This document shows, one piece after another, positions 51,302 to 60,274 of a DNA stretch of 64,000 bases. The notes under the pieces were generated by a model. It was not told where the DNA came from. It made no database searches and saw only the letters and a program-made list of their open reading frames with translations. Every line of letters starts with the position of its first letter. Positions within the stretch are counted from its first letter, which is position 1. The stretch covers positions 310,001 to 374,000 of the forward strand of contig CAVVDM010000013.1 in assembly GCA_963746885.1 (NCBI GenBank), given 5' to 3'. Origin of the DNA: DATARH01 sp963746885. Lineage in GTDB: Bacteria > Pseudomonadota > Alphaproteobacteria > ATCC43930 > CGMCC-115725. The position numbers and the translations under genes were made by a program.

Positions 51302-52668
51302 GCGCGGTCGCGATCGCCGCTGCGGTGCGGCGCGGCGCAACAAGCGCGGTCGCGGTGGCGGAGGCGGCGCTGGGGCGGATCGCGGCGCGCAACCCCGCGC
51401 TCAACTGCTTCACGACAGTCACCGCTGAGCGCGCCCTCGCCGCGGCGCGGGCGGTCGACGCACGCCACGCCGCCGGCAAAGATCCCGGCCCGCTCGCCGG
51501 GGTGCCGTTCGCGGTCAAGGATCTGTTCGACATCGCCGGCATCGTCACCCGCGCCGGCTCAAAGATCGACGCCGAGCGCCCGCCCGCCGCCACCGATGCG
51601 ACACTGGTGCAGCGCCTCGTCGCCGCCGGCGCGGTGCCGGTCGGCGCCCTCAACATGGACGAATACGCCTACGGCTTCACCACCGAGAACGCCCATTACG
51701 GCCCGACCCATAACCCCCACGACACGGCGCGCGTCGCCGGCGGCTCGTCGGGCGGCTCGGCGGCGGCGGTGGCCGGCGGCCTCGTGCCGTTGTCGCTCGG
51801 CTCCGACACCAACGGCTCGATCCGGGTGCCAGCCTCGCTGTGCGGCATCTTCGGGCTGAAGCCGACCTATGGCCGGCTGAGCCGCGGCGGCGCGCGGCTG
51901 TTCGCCGCCAGCCTCGACCATGTCGGCCCGTTCGCCCGCTCGGTCGCCGATCTCGCCGCCGCCTATGACGCGATGCAGGGGCCGGACGGGCGCGACCCGG
52001 CCTGCGCCGACCGGCCGGTCGAGCCCGCTGCGGGCGATCTTGAGCGCGGCGCATCGGGCTTGCGCATCGCCGTCGCCGGCGGCCATTTCGCCGGGACCGA
52101 CGCGGCCGCCGCTGCGGTCGCGACGGTCGCCGCAGCGCTCGGCGCGACGCGAACGGTCGAGATCCCGCAAGCCCCGCGCGCCCGCGCCGCAGCCTTTGTG
52201 ATCACCGCCGCCGAGGGCGCCAATCTGCACCTCGCCGACCTCAAGACGCGCGCCGGCGATTTCGACCCGGCGACGCGCGACCGCTTCCTTGCCGGCGCGC
52301 TGATCCCGGCCGCCTGGGTCATCCAGGCGCAGCGCTTTCGCGCGTGGTATCGCGCGGAGGTGCTGCGGCTGTTCGGCGGCATCGACATCCTGATCGCCCC
52401 GGCAACGCCGTGCAGCGCGCCGCTGATCGGCCAGGAGACGATCGAGATCGACGGGAGGCAGGTGCCGACCCGCCCCAATCTCGGGGTCTACACCCAGCCG
52501 CTATCGTTTATCGGATTGCCGATCGTCGTCGTGCCGCTGCGGCCGCAGGGCGCCATGCCGATCGGGGTGCAGATCATCGCGGCGCCGTGGTGCGAGGCGG
52601 ACGCGCTGCGCGTCGCCCGCGAAGTGGAGCGCAGCGGGGTGACTTGCGCCGTGCCGAGCGAGGGGTGA
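51298..52668 (+). CDS. atzE: AtzE-like amidase (1-carboxybiuret hydrolase family)
   Basis: Amidase-signature enzyme, 456 aa. The catalytic Lys is in 'LAGVPFAVKDLFDIAGIVTR', and the cis-Ser and nucleophile Ser are in 'ARVAGGSSGGSAAAVAGGLV'. 'DTNGSIRVPASLCGIFGLKP' and 'LSFIGLPIVVVPLRPQGAMP' are conserved. AtzE converts 1-carboxybiuret to urea-1,3-dicarboxylate, which decomposes to allophanate, the AtzF substrate. The GTG start overlaps the AtzG stop. No cyanuric acid hydrolase (AtzD) or biuret hydrolase is present, so the upstream substrate is uncertain. Confidence 0.87.
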   Translation: MSAVAIAAAVRRGATSAVAVAEAALGRIAARNPALNCFTTVTAERALAAARAVDARHAAGKDPGPLAGVPFAVKDLFDIAGIVTRAGSKIDAERPPAATDATLVQRLVAAGAVPVGALNMDEYAYGFTTENAHYGPTHNPHDTARVAGGSSGGSAAAVAGGLVPLSLGSDTNGSIRVPASLCGIFGLKPTYGRLSRGGARLFAASLDHVGPFARSVADLAAAYDAMQGPDGRDPACADRPVEPAAGDLERGASGLRIAVAGGHFAGTDAAAAAVATVAAALGATRTVEIPQAPRARAAAFVITAAEGANLHLADLKTRAGDFDPATRDRFLAGALIPAAWVIQAQRFRAWYRAEVLRLFGGIDILIAPATPCSAPLIGQETIEIDGRQVPTRPNLGVYTQPLSFIGLPIVVVPLRPQGAMPIGVQIIAAPWCEADALRVAREVERSGVTCAVPSEG

Positions 52669-52722
52669 CAGCCGGGCATGGCGCCCAGCGATCAGCGGCT
52701 TTGTCTGCGCCAGGGGCGGCGC

Positions 52723-53082
52723 TCAGAACGTCGATTTCGACAGGGCGCGGGTAAACTTGTCGAAATTGGTTGCCCCCGGATGGTCGGGTTCCGGCGACTC
52801 CTTGTGACGCATCACGCGGGCCTCGGGGGCTGGCTTGTCACTGGCGTTGCCGTTCTTGGCGCGCGCCTCCGCGGCCTCGGGCGCCGGCTCGGGTGTCGCT
52901 TCAGGAGCTTGCTTGAACTTGCGGGCGAAGGCTTCGGCCAGGCGGTCCAGCGTCTCGATCTCACCCTCGTCGGCGTCCAGCGCCTTGAGTTCTTCGGCGT
53001 GTCGCTTCAGGATTTCATCGCGTCGGACCTTGACGTCCTGCTTCGCCTGCTCGATGTCGGACTGCTTCAGAAGATCCCACAT
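52723..53082 (-). CDS. Conserved-looking hypothetical coiled-coil protein
   Basis: A 119-residue hydrophilic protein. MWDLLKQSDIEQAKQDVKVR is followed by a long charged helix ('RRDEILKRHAEELKALDADE'), a second helical part ('DRLAEAFARKFKQ'), then a low-complexity Pro/Glu/Ala tail and 'NFDKFTRALSKSTF' at the C-terminus. ATG 53082 follows a GGGGAG site. It converges with atzE. No family assigned. Confidence 0.65.
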   Translation of the reverse strand: MWDLLKQSDIEQAKQDVKVRRDEILKRHAEELKALDADEGEIETLDRLAEAFARKFKQAPEATPEPAPEAAEARAKNGNASDKPAPEARVMRHKESPEPDHPGATNFDKFTRALSKSTF

Positions 53083-53226
53083 CCAAACGACTCCCCGCTC
53101 CGCAAGGCAAACTGGGGCTATTAAGGTCAACCATCGTTAAGGGCGAATTAACGCGGTCGCGATGACTGCGGCAGTTTGTCTAAAACCCCGAGAACCGGCG
53201 CGGCCGGCGCGCCCCCGCGGCGGTGG

Positions 53227-53979
53227 TCAGACCATGCTGTAGCCGCCGCTAATGCTGATCACCTGGCCGGTGATCCAGGCGGCGCGCGGCGAGGCAAGCA
53301 GCGTCACCATCGGCGCCACGTCGCTGGCCAGCCCGAGCCGCCGGAGCGGGTAGAGGCGCACGAGCTTGTCACGATTGGCCTCGACCCAATCGTGGTCGTG
53401 GTCGGTCTCGACGAGGCCGAGCGAAACGACGTTGGCGGTGGTCCCGGAGCGGCCGAATTCGCGCGCGAGCGATTTCGTCAGGCCGATCACGCCGGCGCGC
53501 GCCGCGGCGACGATCGCCAGCCCCAACTCACCGACCCGCGAGGAATCGCCGATCAGGCTGATGATCCGGCCGTTGCCGGCGGCCTCCAGGTGGCGCGCGG
53601 CGGCGTGGCAGCAATGGATCGCGCCATAGAGGCAGGTGTCGATCTGGCGCTGCCAGTCCATCGGCGTCGTATCGGTAAAGCGCTGGCGGATCGCCAGCCC
53701 GGCGTTGTTGACGAGGATGTCGAGCCGGCCGAGTTCGCCCGCCACCCGCTCGACCATCGACGCCACGGCATCGCGGTCACCGACGTCGGCGGCGCAGGCA
53801 ATCGCCCTTCCGCCCTGGGCGACGACCGCATCGACCACCGCGTTTGCTGCGTCGGCCGAGCTGCGGTAGTTGACCGCGACCGCCGCACCCTCGGCCGCCA
53901 GCGCCAGCACGATCGCGCGCCCGACGCCGCTCGCACCGCCGGTCACCAGCGCCACCTTGCCGGCCAGCTCCAGATCCAT
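53227..53979 (-). CDS. SDR family protein lacking the catalytic Tyr and Lys
   Basis: Short-chain dehydrogenase fold, 250 aa. Cofactor site is 'KVALVTGGASGVGRAIVLAL'; 'LDILVNNAGLAIRQRFTD' and the C-terminal 'AAWITGQVISISGGYSMV' are standard. In the active site the Ser region is 'IISLIGDSSRVGELGLAI', but the usual YxxxK (as in YSASKAG) reads 'VAAARAGVIGLTKSLA': Tyr is Val and Lys is Arg. It is thus either a non-classical SDR or inactive. It starts 2 bp after the stop of the molybdenum hydroxylase large subunit and is last in that operon. Confidence 0.85.
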   Translation of the reverse strand: MDLELAGKVALVTGGASGVGRAIVLALAAEGAAVAVNYRSSADAANAVVDAVVAQGGRAIACAADVGDRDAVASMVERVAGELGRLDILVNNAGLAIRQRFTDTTPMDWQRQIDTCLYGAIHCCHAAARHLEAAGNGRIISLIGDSSRVGELGLAIVAAARAGVIGLTKSLAREFGRSGTTANVVSLGLVETDHDHDWVEANRDKLVRLYPLRRLGLASDVAPMVTLLASPRAAWITGQVISISGGYSMV

Positions 53980-53981
53980 CG

Positions 53982-56357
53982 CTAGGCTCCCTGTGCTTGG
54001 GCCTTGGCCCGTTCGATCACACGGAACAGGCGCTCCGGGGTCATCGGCAACTCGAAGATCTCGACGCCGAGCGGCATCAGTGCATCGGCCAGCGCGTTGG
54101 CGATTGCCGCCGGCGCGCCGATCGTGCCGCCCTCGCCCATGCCGCGAAAGCCGCCCAGCGTCGAGGGGGATTCCGCATCGAGATGCACCGTCTCGATGGC
54201 GGGCACCTCGCTCGCGGCCGGAATGACGTAATCGGCGAAGCTCGCGGTCAGGATCTGGCCGGCATCGTCGTAGACGACCTCCTCGTAGAGCGCCGCGCCG
54301 ATGCCCTGCGCGACAGCGCCATGCACCTGTCCGTCGACGATCATCGGGTTGATAATGCGCCCGCAATCCTCGGCGACGACATAGCGCCGGAGGGTCACGC
54401 GATAGGTCTTGGGGTCGATCTCCAGCGCCACGATATGGGTCGCCGCGGTCGCGGTGCCGAAATACGGGTCGTAGAGCTTGGTGACCTCCAACTCCTCGCG
54501 CGCCTCGCGCGGCAGGCGGCCCATCTCGGAATAGACCGCCTTGGCGATCTCGCGGAAGCTCAGCGCGCGGTCGGTGCCGCTGACGAAAACCCGGCCATCC
54601 GCCGCATCGAGATCCTCCACCGCGGCTTCGAGCAGGTGCGCGGCGGCGCGGATGATTTTCTCCTTAAGCAGCCGCGAGGCCGCCGTCGCGGCGCCGCCCG
54701 CCAGGACCGCGCTGCGGCTGGCATAGGTGCCGGTGCCGTGCGCGACGACGGCGCTGTCGCCCTGGAGAATTTCGATGTCGGCGATAGAGGCGCCGAGCTC
54801 GTCGGCGATCACCTGCGCCAATGTCGTCTCCAGCCCCTGGCCGTGCGAAGCGATGCCGAAGCTGCCGGTCACCGCGCCGGTCGAATCGAGACGGATCGTC
54901 GCCGTCTCGGTGCCGGTGTTGATCGGCATGCCGGGCGCCGCGGAGATGCGCGAGCCGATGCCGGTCAGCTCGGCGTAGCTGGCGACGCCGATACCATAGA
55001 GACGCCCGGCGGCACGCGCCCTCGCCTGCTCCGCGCGCAGCTTGCCGTAGTCAACGGCGGCGCAGGCGCCGTCCAGGCATTCGACAAAGCCGGAGCGGTC
55101 CCACACGATGCCCGATGCGGTGCGGTAGGGAAATTCGTCGGGCTGGACCAGGTTGCGCCGGCGCAATTCGACCGGGTCGAGCCCGAGGCGGCGCGCCGCC
55201 ATGTCGACCAGCCGTTCCATGACGAAGGTCGAGATCGGCCGGCCGACGCCGCGATAGGGCCCCATCGGCGCCTTGTTGGTCGCCACCGCGCGCACATGGC
55301 CGCGGTAGGTCGGCACCCGGTAGGGTCCGGGCATAAAGCTGACCACCTGGACCGGCTCCAGCGCCGCGGTCCACGGGCAGATCGAATAGGCGCCGACATC
55401 GCCGATCACCTCGGCTTCGAGGGCGAGAATGTGGCCGTCGCCGTCGAGCGCGAGTTCGGCATCGATGGTTTCGTCAAACCCCTGCGTCGTCGCGGTCAGG
55501 TCCTCCAGCCGGTCGCCGGTCCAGCGCACCGCCCGGCCGAGATGGCAGGCGAGCACCGCGACCAGGATGTCCTCGGGATAGAGCGACGCCTTGCCGCCGA
55601 AGCCGCCGCCGACATCCGGCGCGACGACGCGGATGCGGTGCCCCGGCAAGTCGAGCAGATCGGAGAGCATGTCGCGGATGACGCCGGGCACTTGCGTCGA
55701 CAGGGCCAGCGTCAGCGCGCGGCGGCCGCGGTCGTACTCCGCGAGGCAGGCGCGGTTTTCGATCGCCGCCGGCGTCTTGCGGTGAAACCGGAAACGGCCG
55801 CCGACCCGCAGCGCCGCTATCGTCATCGCCGCCGCGACATCGCCGCGGGCGAACGTGCGCGAGGCCAGCACATTCGTCCCGGCCTCGTCGTGCAAGAGCG
55901 GCGCATCCGGCCGCGCGGCGGCCTCGGGATCGACCAGCGCGGCAAGCGGCTCATAGGCGATCTCGACGAGGTCGAGCGCGTCTTCGGCGAGGTAGCGGCT
56001 TTCGGCCAATACCGCGACGACCGGTTCGCCGACATAGCGCACCGTGCCGCGCGCCAGCGGATAGAGCGCCGTCGCGTGATAATCCGGCATCCGCGAGGTC
56101 GCGCGCACCGGCCCGACCAGCGCCTCCAGATCCGCCGCGGTATAGACGGCGACAACGCCGGGCAGCGCCGCAGCAGCCGCGGCATCAATGCGCGCGATCG
56201 CGGCATGCGCGTGATCGCTGCGGCGAAACGCGACATGCAGCGCGCCGGCGGCGGCGCGGTCGTCGGTGAAGCTGCCCTGGCCGGTCAGCAGCCGCGGGTC
56301 CTCGATCCGCTTGATCCGCGCCCCGATGTTGCGCGGACGCAGCGCGGCGTCGCTCAT
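53982..56357 (-). CDS. Xanthine dehydrogenase family, molybdopterin-binding (large) subunit
   Basis: Catalytic subunit of a molybdenum hydroxylase, 791 aa. It opens 'IGARIKRIEDPRLLTGQGSF'. Moco-binding stretches are 'RVVAPDVGGGFGGKASLYPE', the active-site loop 'PMGPYRGVGRPISTFVMER', 'FGIASHGQGLETTLAQVIAD' and the catalytic Glu region 'LGGFRGMGEGGTIGAPAAI'. The loop is PYRGVGR, not the AYRCSFR of form I CO dehydrogenase, so it is not a CODH. The substrate is probably an aromatic or heterocyclic compound or aldehyde. ATGA overlap with the small subunit. Confidence 0.9.
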   Translation of the reverse strand: MSDAALRPRNIGARIKRIEDPRLLTGQGSFTDDRAAAGALHVAFRRSDHAHAAIARIDAAAAAALPGVVAVYTAADLEALVGPVRATSRMPDYHATALYPLARGTVRYVGEPVVAVLAESRYLAEDALDLVEIAYEPLAALVDPEAAARPDAPLLHDEAGTNVLASRTFARGDVAAAMTIAALRVGGRFRFHRKTPAAIENRACLAEYDRGRRALTLALSTQVPGVIRDMLSDLLDLPGHRIRVVAPDVGGGFGGKASLYPEDILVAVLACHLGRAVRWTGDRLEDLTATTQGFDETIDAELALDGDGHILALEAEVIGDVGAYSICPWTAALEPVQVVSFMPGPYRVPTYRGHVRAVATNKAPMGPYRGVGRPISTFVMERLVDMAARRLGLDPVELRRRNLVQPDEFPYRTASGIVWDRSGFVECLDGACAAVDYGKLRAEQARARAAGRLYGIGVASYAELTGIGSRISAAPGMPINTGTETATIRLDSTGAVTGSFGIASHGQGLETTLAQVIADELGASIADIEILQGDSAVVAHGTGTYASRSAVLAGGAATAASRLLKEKIIRAAAHLLEAAVEDLDAADGRVFVSGTDRALSFREIAKAVYSEMGRLPREAREELEVTKLYDPYFGTATAATHIVALEIDPKTYRVTLRRYVVAEDCGRIINPMIVDGQVHGAVAQGIGAALYEEVVYDDAGQILTASFADYVIPAASEVPAIETVHLDAESPSTLGGFRGMGEGGTIGAPAAIANALADALMPLGVEIFELPMTPERLFRVIERAKAQAQGA

Positions 56358-56830
56358 ATGTCGCGCTCCCGTACCGCCGCCCGCAGTGCCGCTACGATGT
56401 GCTGGTAGCCGGTGCAGCGGCACAGATTGCCCGACAAGCCGCGGCGGATCTCCTCATCGCTGGCGAGCGGGTAGTTGCGCAACAGATCGACGCAGGTCAT
56501 CAACATGCCCGGGGTGCAGAAGCCGCATTGCAACGCGTGATGCTCGCGAAAGGCCTCCTGCAGCGGCGACAGGTTCTCGACCGTGCCGAGGCTCTCGACC
56601 GTCTCGATCCGGCTGCCATCGGCCTGCACCGCGAAAAACAGGCAGGCGCGCGCGCTGTGCCCGTCGATCAGCACGGTGCAAGCGCCGCACACGCCGTGCT
56701 CGCAGCCGACATGCGTGCCGGTGAGGCCGAGGGTGTGGCGCAGAAAGTCGCTGAGCAGCAGACGCGGCTCGACCTCGCGCCGATAGGTCACGCCGTTGAC
56801 GACGACGCTGATCGCGTGCGTCCCGCTCAT
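56354..56830 (-). CDS. Xanthine dehydrogenase family, [2Fe-2S] small subunit
   Basis: Electron-transfer subunit, 158 aa. The plant-type ferredoxin cluster lies in 'GCEHGVCGACTVLIDG' plus the later 'RACLFFAVQ', and the second, helical cluster in 'LQCGFCTPGMLMTCVDLLRN' and 'GLSGNLCRCTGYQHIV'. All eight Cys are present. It overlaps both flanking subunit genes by 4 bp (ATGA), in the order FAD subunit, [2Fe-2S] subunit, Mo subunit. Confidence 0.93.
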   Translation of the reverse strand: MSGTHAISVVVNGVTYRREVEPRLLLSDFLRHTLGLTGTHVGCEHGVCGACTVLIDGHSARACLFFAVQADGSRIETVESLGTVENLSPLQEAFREHHALQCGFCTPGMLMTCVDLLRNYPLASDEEIRRGLSGNLCRCTGYQHIVAALRAAVRERDI

Positions 56831-57702
56831 CGGGCAGCCTCGGCGGCGCGGCCCCCGGCTGCGGTCAGCGCCTGCTCGGTCAGCGTCCCGACGAGATGGC
56901 GCCGATAATCGGCGGAGGCCCGCAGATCGCCACCCGGCTGCACCGCTGCGCGCGCCTGCAACGCCGCAGCTTCGGCCAGGTCCGGCGCAAAGCGTTGCCC
57001 AACCAAGGCCGCCTCGACCGCACGCAGCCGCAGCGGCGTCTCGCCGACCCCCATCGCCGCCAGGCGCGCCTCGCCGATCTTGCCGTCCATCAGCGTCACG
57101 GTCGCGGCCACCGCGGCGACGGCAAAATCGCCGTCGCGCAGCGCAAACTCGGCGAAGCCCCAGCCGGTGCGCGGCGGCAGAGGCGGAAAAACGATCTCGC
57201 TGACGAGTTCGTCCTCGGCAAGCGCGGTGGTCAGCGGCCCGCGGAAGAAATCGGTGGCCGCGTGGCGCCGCGCGCCGGCAACAGCGCAGGTGCGAATCTC
57301 GGCGTCGAGCAGAACTGCCAGCATCGGCAACTCGGCCGCCGGATCGGCATGGGCGAGCGAACCGCCAATCGTGCCGCGGTTGCGGATCGCCAGATGCGCG
57401 ACATGCGCCATCGCCGCGCCGAGAACCGGAAACCGCTCGCCGACCCGCGCCGAGGTTTCGAGCGTGTGATGGCGAGTCAGCGCGCCGATCCGCAGCCCGC
57501 CGGCCTGATCGACGACAAAGTCGAGTTCGCCCAATCGGTTGATGTCGATCAATACCGCCGGCCGCAGCACCCGAAAGTTGAGCAGCGGCACCAGGCTCTG
57601 GCCGCCGGCGAGCAGCTTCGCCTCGCTCCCGTGGCGGGCCAGCAACGCGATCGCGTCTCCGACGCTCGCAGGACGATGGTAGTCGAACACCGCCGGCTTC
57701 AT
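56827..57702 (-). CDS. Xanthine dehydrogenase family, FAD-binding (medium) subunit
   Basis: FAD subunit (CoxM-like), 291 aa. It opens 'MKPAVFDYHRPASVGDAIAL'. FAD motifs are 'AKLLAGGQSLVPLLNFRVL' and 'IRNRGTIGGSLAHADPAAEL'. It is the first gene of the three-subunit operon; its upstream region 57703-57868 should hold the promoter, though no box is convincing. Intact. Confidence 0.92.
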   Translation of the reverse strand: MKPAVFDYHRPASVGDAIALLARHGSEAKLLAGGQSLVPLLNFRVLRPAVLIDINRLGELDFVVDQAGGLRIGALTRHHTLETSARVGERFPVLGAAMAHVAHLAIRNRGTIGGSLAHADPAAELPMLAVLLDAEIRTCAVAGARRHAATDFFRGPLTTALAEDELVSEIVFPPLPPRTGWGFAEFALRDGDFAVAAVAATVTLMDGKIGEARLAAMGVGETPLRLRAVEAALVGQRFAPDLAEAAALQARAAVQPGGDLRASADYRRHLVGTLTEQALTAAGGRAAEAAR

Positions 57703-58000
57703 GCCCGGACCTCCCCGAGCGCGTCGCGCCACAGCCGCAGCCGCCGCGTGCCGGAGAGGACATCGGCCCCCGAACCGCAGCGGGGTAGTGCGCTCGCTCC
57801 TGTATTTAACGTACTGCCGACCTAGGTGGATCGACCATGGAAATTTCCGAAAAAGAACGATGACGCCCCTACGCGTGCGGAAGCTCTCCTTGTCTGACCT
57901 TTCCGAACAACACCGGCGTCTGCGGGCAAGGGCGGAAGAATTCTGAACTGGCTTCGGCCGCGGGCTGCGGACGCCGACGATAAACTTGGCGACCTGACGG

Positions 58001-59455
58001 ATGGGCGCTATCGCCGGCATAAGGGATTTCCGCGGCGGTCGTGATGTCGCGCAGGACTGCGCGCGCCTGCCGGCAGCACAATCGATCTATGGCCGGCATG
58101 GGGAGGATCGCTGGGTAGATGGCAGCGTCGCGCTCGGGCGGCGGCTGACGCGCCTGCTTCCCGAGGATGTCTTCGACACGCAACCCCTCATTGCCCGGGA
58201 CAGCCGGTTTGTCCTGACCTGGTCGCCGACCTGCGCCTCGACAACCGTGACGATCTTGCCGCCGAGCTTGGCATAGCCGCCGCGCAGGCCAGGAGCCTGT
58301 GCGACGCGGCCCGGCTGCTGGCCGCCTTCGAGCGTTGGGACGATCTGTGCTGCGACCGTCTGGTCGGCGATTATGCGTTCGCCGTCGACGGCACGGTCGC
58401 GGCGCATTTGAGCGCCGGGCTGGACAGTTCCTCGGTCGCGACAACCGCCGCTCGCTGCCGCGACCGCCGCCCTGTACCCCAATATCGCGCAGGTGCTGAT
58501 CCGAAGTGGCCACCGATCGCCGCTCGATACCCTCGACCGGGACTTCTTTCTCTATGGCCGGCCGATGCTCAACCTTTGCAACAACGTCTGGGACAGCGCC
58601 ATCAACAACGAAGTACGCGCCCGCAAGCTGGCTGTTTTGCTGACGGCCGGGATGGGCAACCTCTCGCTCAGCTATGACGGCAGCGGATTGCTGGCCGAGT
58701 TGCTGCGCGGCGGCCGGTGGGTGACCTGGGCGAAGAACGCGGGCGCCATCGCACGCCGTAGGCATTGGCGATTGCGAGGCGCGCTGTTGGCCACCGTCGC
58801 GCCCTGGCTGCCGCCCCGCGTGTGGCAATTGCTGTGCCGCATCTACTACGGCGAGGATTTCGACATCCGGAAATACTCTGCAATCTGCCCGGCACGCCTC
58901 GCAGAACTCGATCTCCCGTTGCGCACCCGCGCCCACGGTCTGGATTTCACCTACCGCCCGTGGAAGGACGGGGTCGCCGTGCGGTTATGGGTACTCGGCC
59001 GGGATGATCCGGGCAATTACTACAAGGGCACGCTCGGCGGGTGGGGAATTGATGTGCGCGATCCGACGGCGGATCGGCGGCTGATCGAGTTCTGTCTTTC
59101 GGTGCCGACCGAGCAGTTTTTTCACGACGGGGTGCCGCGGGCATTGGCGCGCGCGGCGCTGGCCGACCGGGCGCCCGCCGCGGTGCTGAACGAGAAGCGC
59201 CGGGAGCTGCAGGCGGTCGATTGGCATGAGGGGTTGACCGCGGCGCGGCCGCAGCTGCTGGAGGAGATTGCGCGGCTCGAGCAGACCCCATCCGCCGTCC
59301 GCGCGCTCGACCTGCCGAGGATGCGCCGGCGGGCCGAGGATTGGCCGACGCAAGGCTGGGAGCGGGAGGAAACGATCCAGAGCTACCGCCTCGCCCTGCT
59401 GCGCGGCATCTCGGTCGGGCATTTCCTGCGCAAGGCGAGCGGCGGCAATGCGTGA
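58001..59455 (+). pseudogene. Asparagine synthase-family gene, lasso-peptide-cyclase-like, internally deleted
   Basis: The N-terminus 'MGAIAGIRDFRGGRDVAQDC' and 'DGSVALGRRLTRLLPEDVFD' is a class II glutaminase-like domain without Cys2. The frame shifts near 58215, then 'VADLRLDNRDDLAAELGIAA' continues to 'DRLVGDYAFAVDG'. This jumps directly to the synthase PPi loop, 'TVAAHLSAGLDSSSVATTAA', missing about 100 expected residues. A second jump, missing about 40, leads to 'AALYPNIAQVLIRSG' and an intact end from 58493 ('DFFLYGRPMLNLCNNVWDSA', 'LLTAGMGNLSLSYDGSGLLA'). The overall pattern resembles alphaproteobacterial lasso cyclases. Residue losses are judged from memory of the family. No precursor or protease partner is recognised; the small frame at 57860-57946 does not look like one. 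Confidence 0.7.
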
Positions 59456-59467
59456 GCCGCCCGGCGC

Positions 59468-60274
59468 TCAGCCGCCGAGCGCGTAGCGCTCGATCGCGAC
59501 GGCGAGCCCGTCCTCGTCGTTGGTCAGCGTGATGGCCTGGGCGGCGCGCTTGACCGCCTCGGACGCGTTGCCCATCGCGACGGCGAACCCGGCCTTGCCG
59601 AACATTTCAAGGTCGTTCTCCATGTCGCCGAGCACCATGATTTCCGATTGCGGCACGCCGAGGCGCTCGCCGAGGAGTTCGACGAGGCGGCCCTTGTTGA
59701 TGCCGGGCGGGATCACGTCGCAGTAATAGGCCTGTGAGCGGGCGACATTGGCACGGCCCACCAGCGCCGCCTGCATCTCCTCCGCCAGCCGGGCGACCAG
59801 CGGGTGATCGTCGCTCGGGCCGACGATCTTGCCGACCGCCGCGAAATGCTGGTCGGCGAAGGCCGGCACCAGCGTCGGCGGGGTCTGGACCGTGCGCGTC
59901 TCATGCTCGACATGAGCGCCCTGTGGGTTGGCGATCAGCCATTGATTGCCGGTGAACACCCAGCAATCGACACCATGCCGGCGAAACGTGGCGACCGCCT
60001 CCGCTGCCGCGTCGGCCGGAATCACCTTCTGCTCGACGAGGGTGTAATCGGGCTCGACGATGGTGCCGGCATTGTAGCCGCCGAACGGCAGCTTGAGCTG
60101 CAACGGCTCGATCATCATGCGCAGGCCAAACGGCGGCCGGCTGCTGCAGATCGAAAAGCCGATGCCCTTCTCATGCAGCCGCCGCACCGCCGCAATGGTG
60201 CGCGGACTCAGCACCTTGTCATGGGTGACGAGGGTGCCGTCGACATCGGTCACGACCAGTGATATCCGGCTCAT
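59468..60274 (-). CDS. Cof-type HAD-IIB hydrolase
   Basis: HAD phosphatase with a type IIB cap, 268 aa. Motif I is 'LVVTDVDGTLVTHDKVLS' (nucleophile Asp), motif II 'GIGFSICSSRPPFGLRM', the cap is in the middle, a Lys lies in 'PGINKGRLVELLGERLGVP', and motif IV is 'IMVLGDMENDLEMFGKAGFA'. It probably dephosphorylates a sugar phosphate. ATG 60274 overlaps the rpiA stop by 4 bp, so it is the last gene of the pentose-phosphate operon. Confidence 0.9.
   Translation of the reverse strand: MSRISLVVTDVDGTLVTHDKVLSPRTIAAVRRLHEKGIGFSICSSRPPFGLRMMIEPLQLKLPFGGYNAGTIVEPDYTLVEQKVIPADAAAEAVATFRRHGVDCWVFTGNQWLIANPQGAHVEHETRTVQTPPTLVPAFADQHFAAVGKIVGPSDDHPLVARLAEEMQAALVGRANVARSQAYYCDVIPPGINKGRLVELLGERLGVPQSEIMVLGDMENDLEMFGKAGFAVAMGNASEAVKRAAQAITLTNDEDGLAVAIERYALGG

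Noticed and set aside
53997..56408. An 803-codon plus-strand frame
   Set aside because: Exact antisense of the molybdenum hydroxylase large subunit, with low-complexity composition and no motif.
53982..57702. Aerobic carbon monoxide dehydrogenase (coxMSL)
   Set aside because: The large subunit loop is PYRGVGR, without the Cys-containing form I loop.
57860..57946. 28-codon ORF (MTPLRVRKLSLSDLS...) as a lasso peptide precursor
   Set aside because: No Gly1-to-Asp/Glu8-9 core or Thr at the penultimate leader position, and the adjacent cyclase is a relic.
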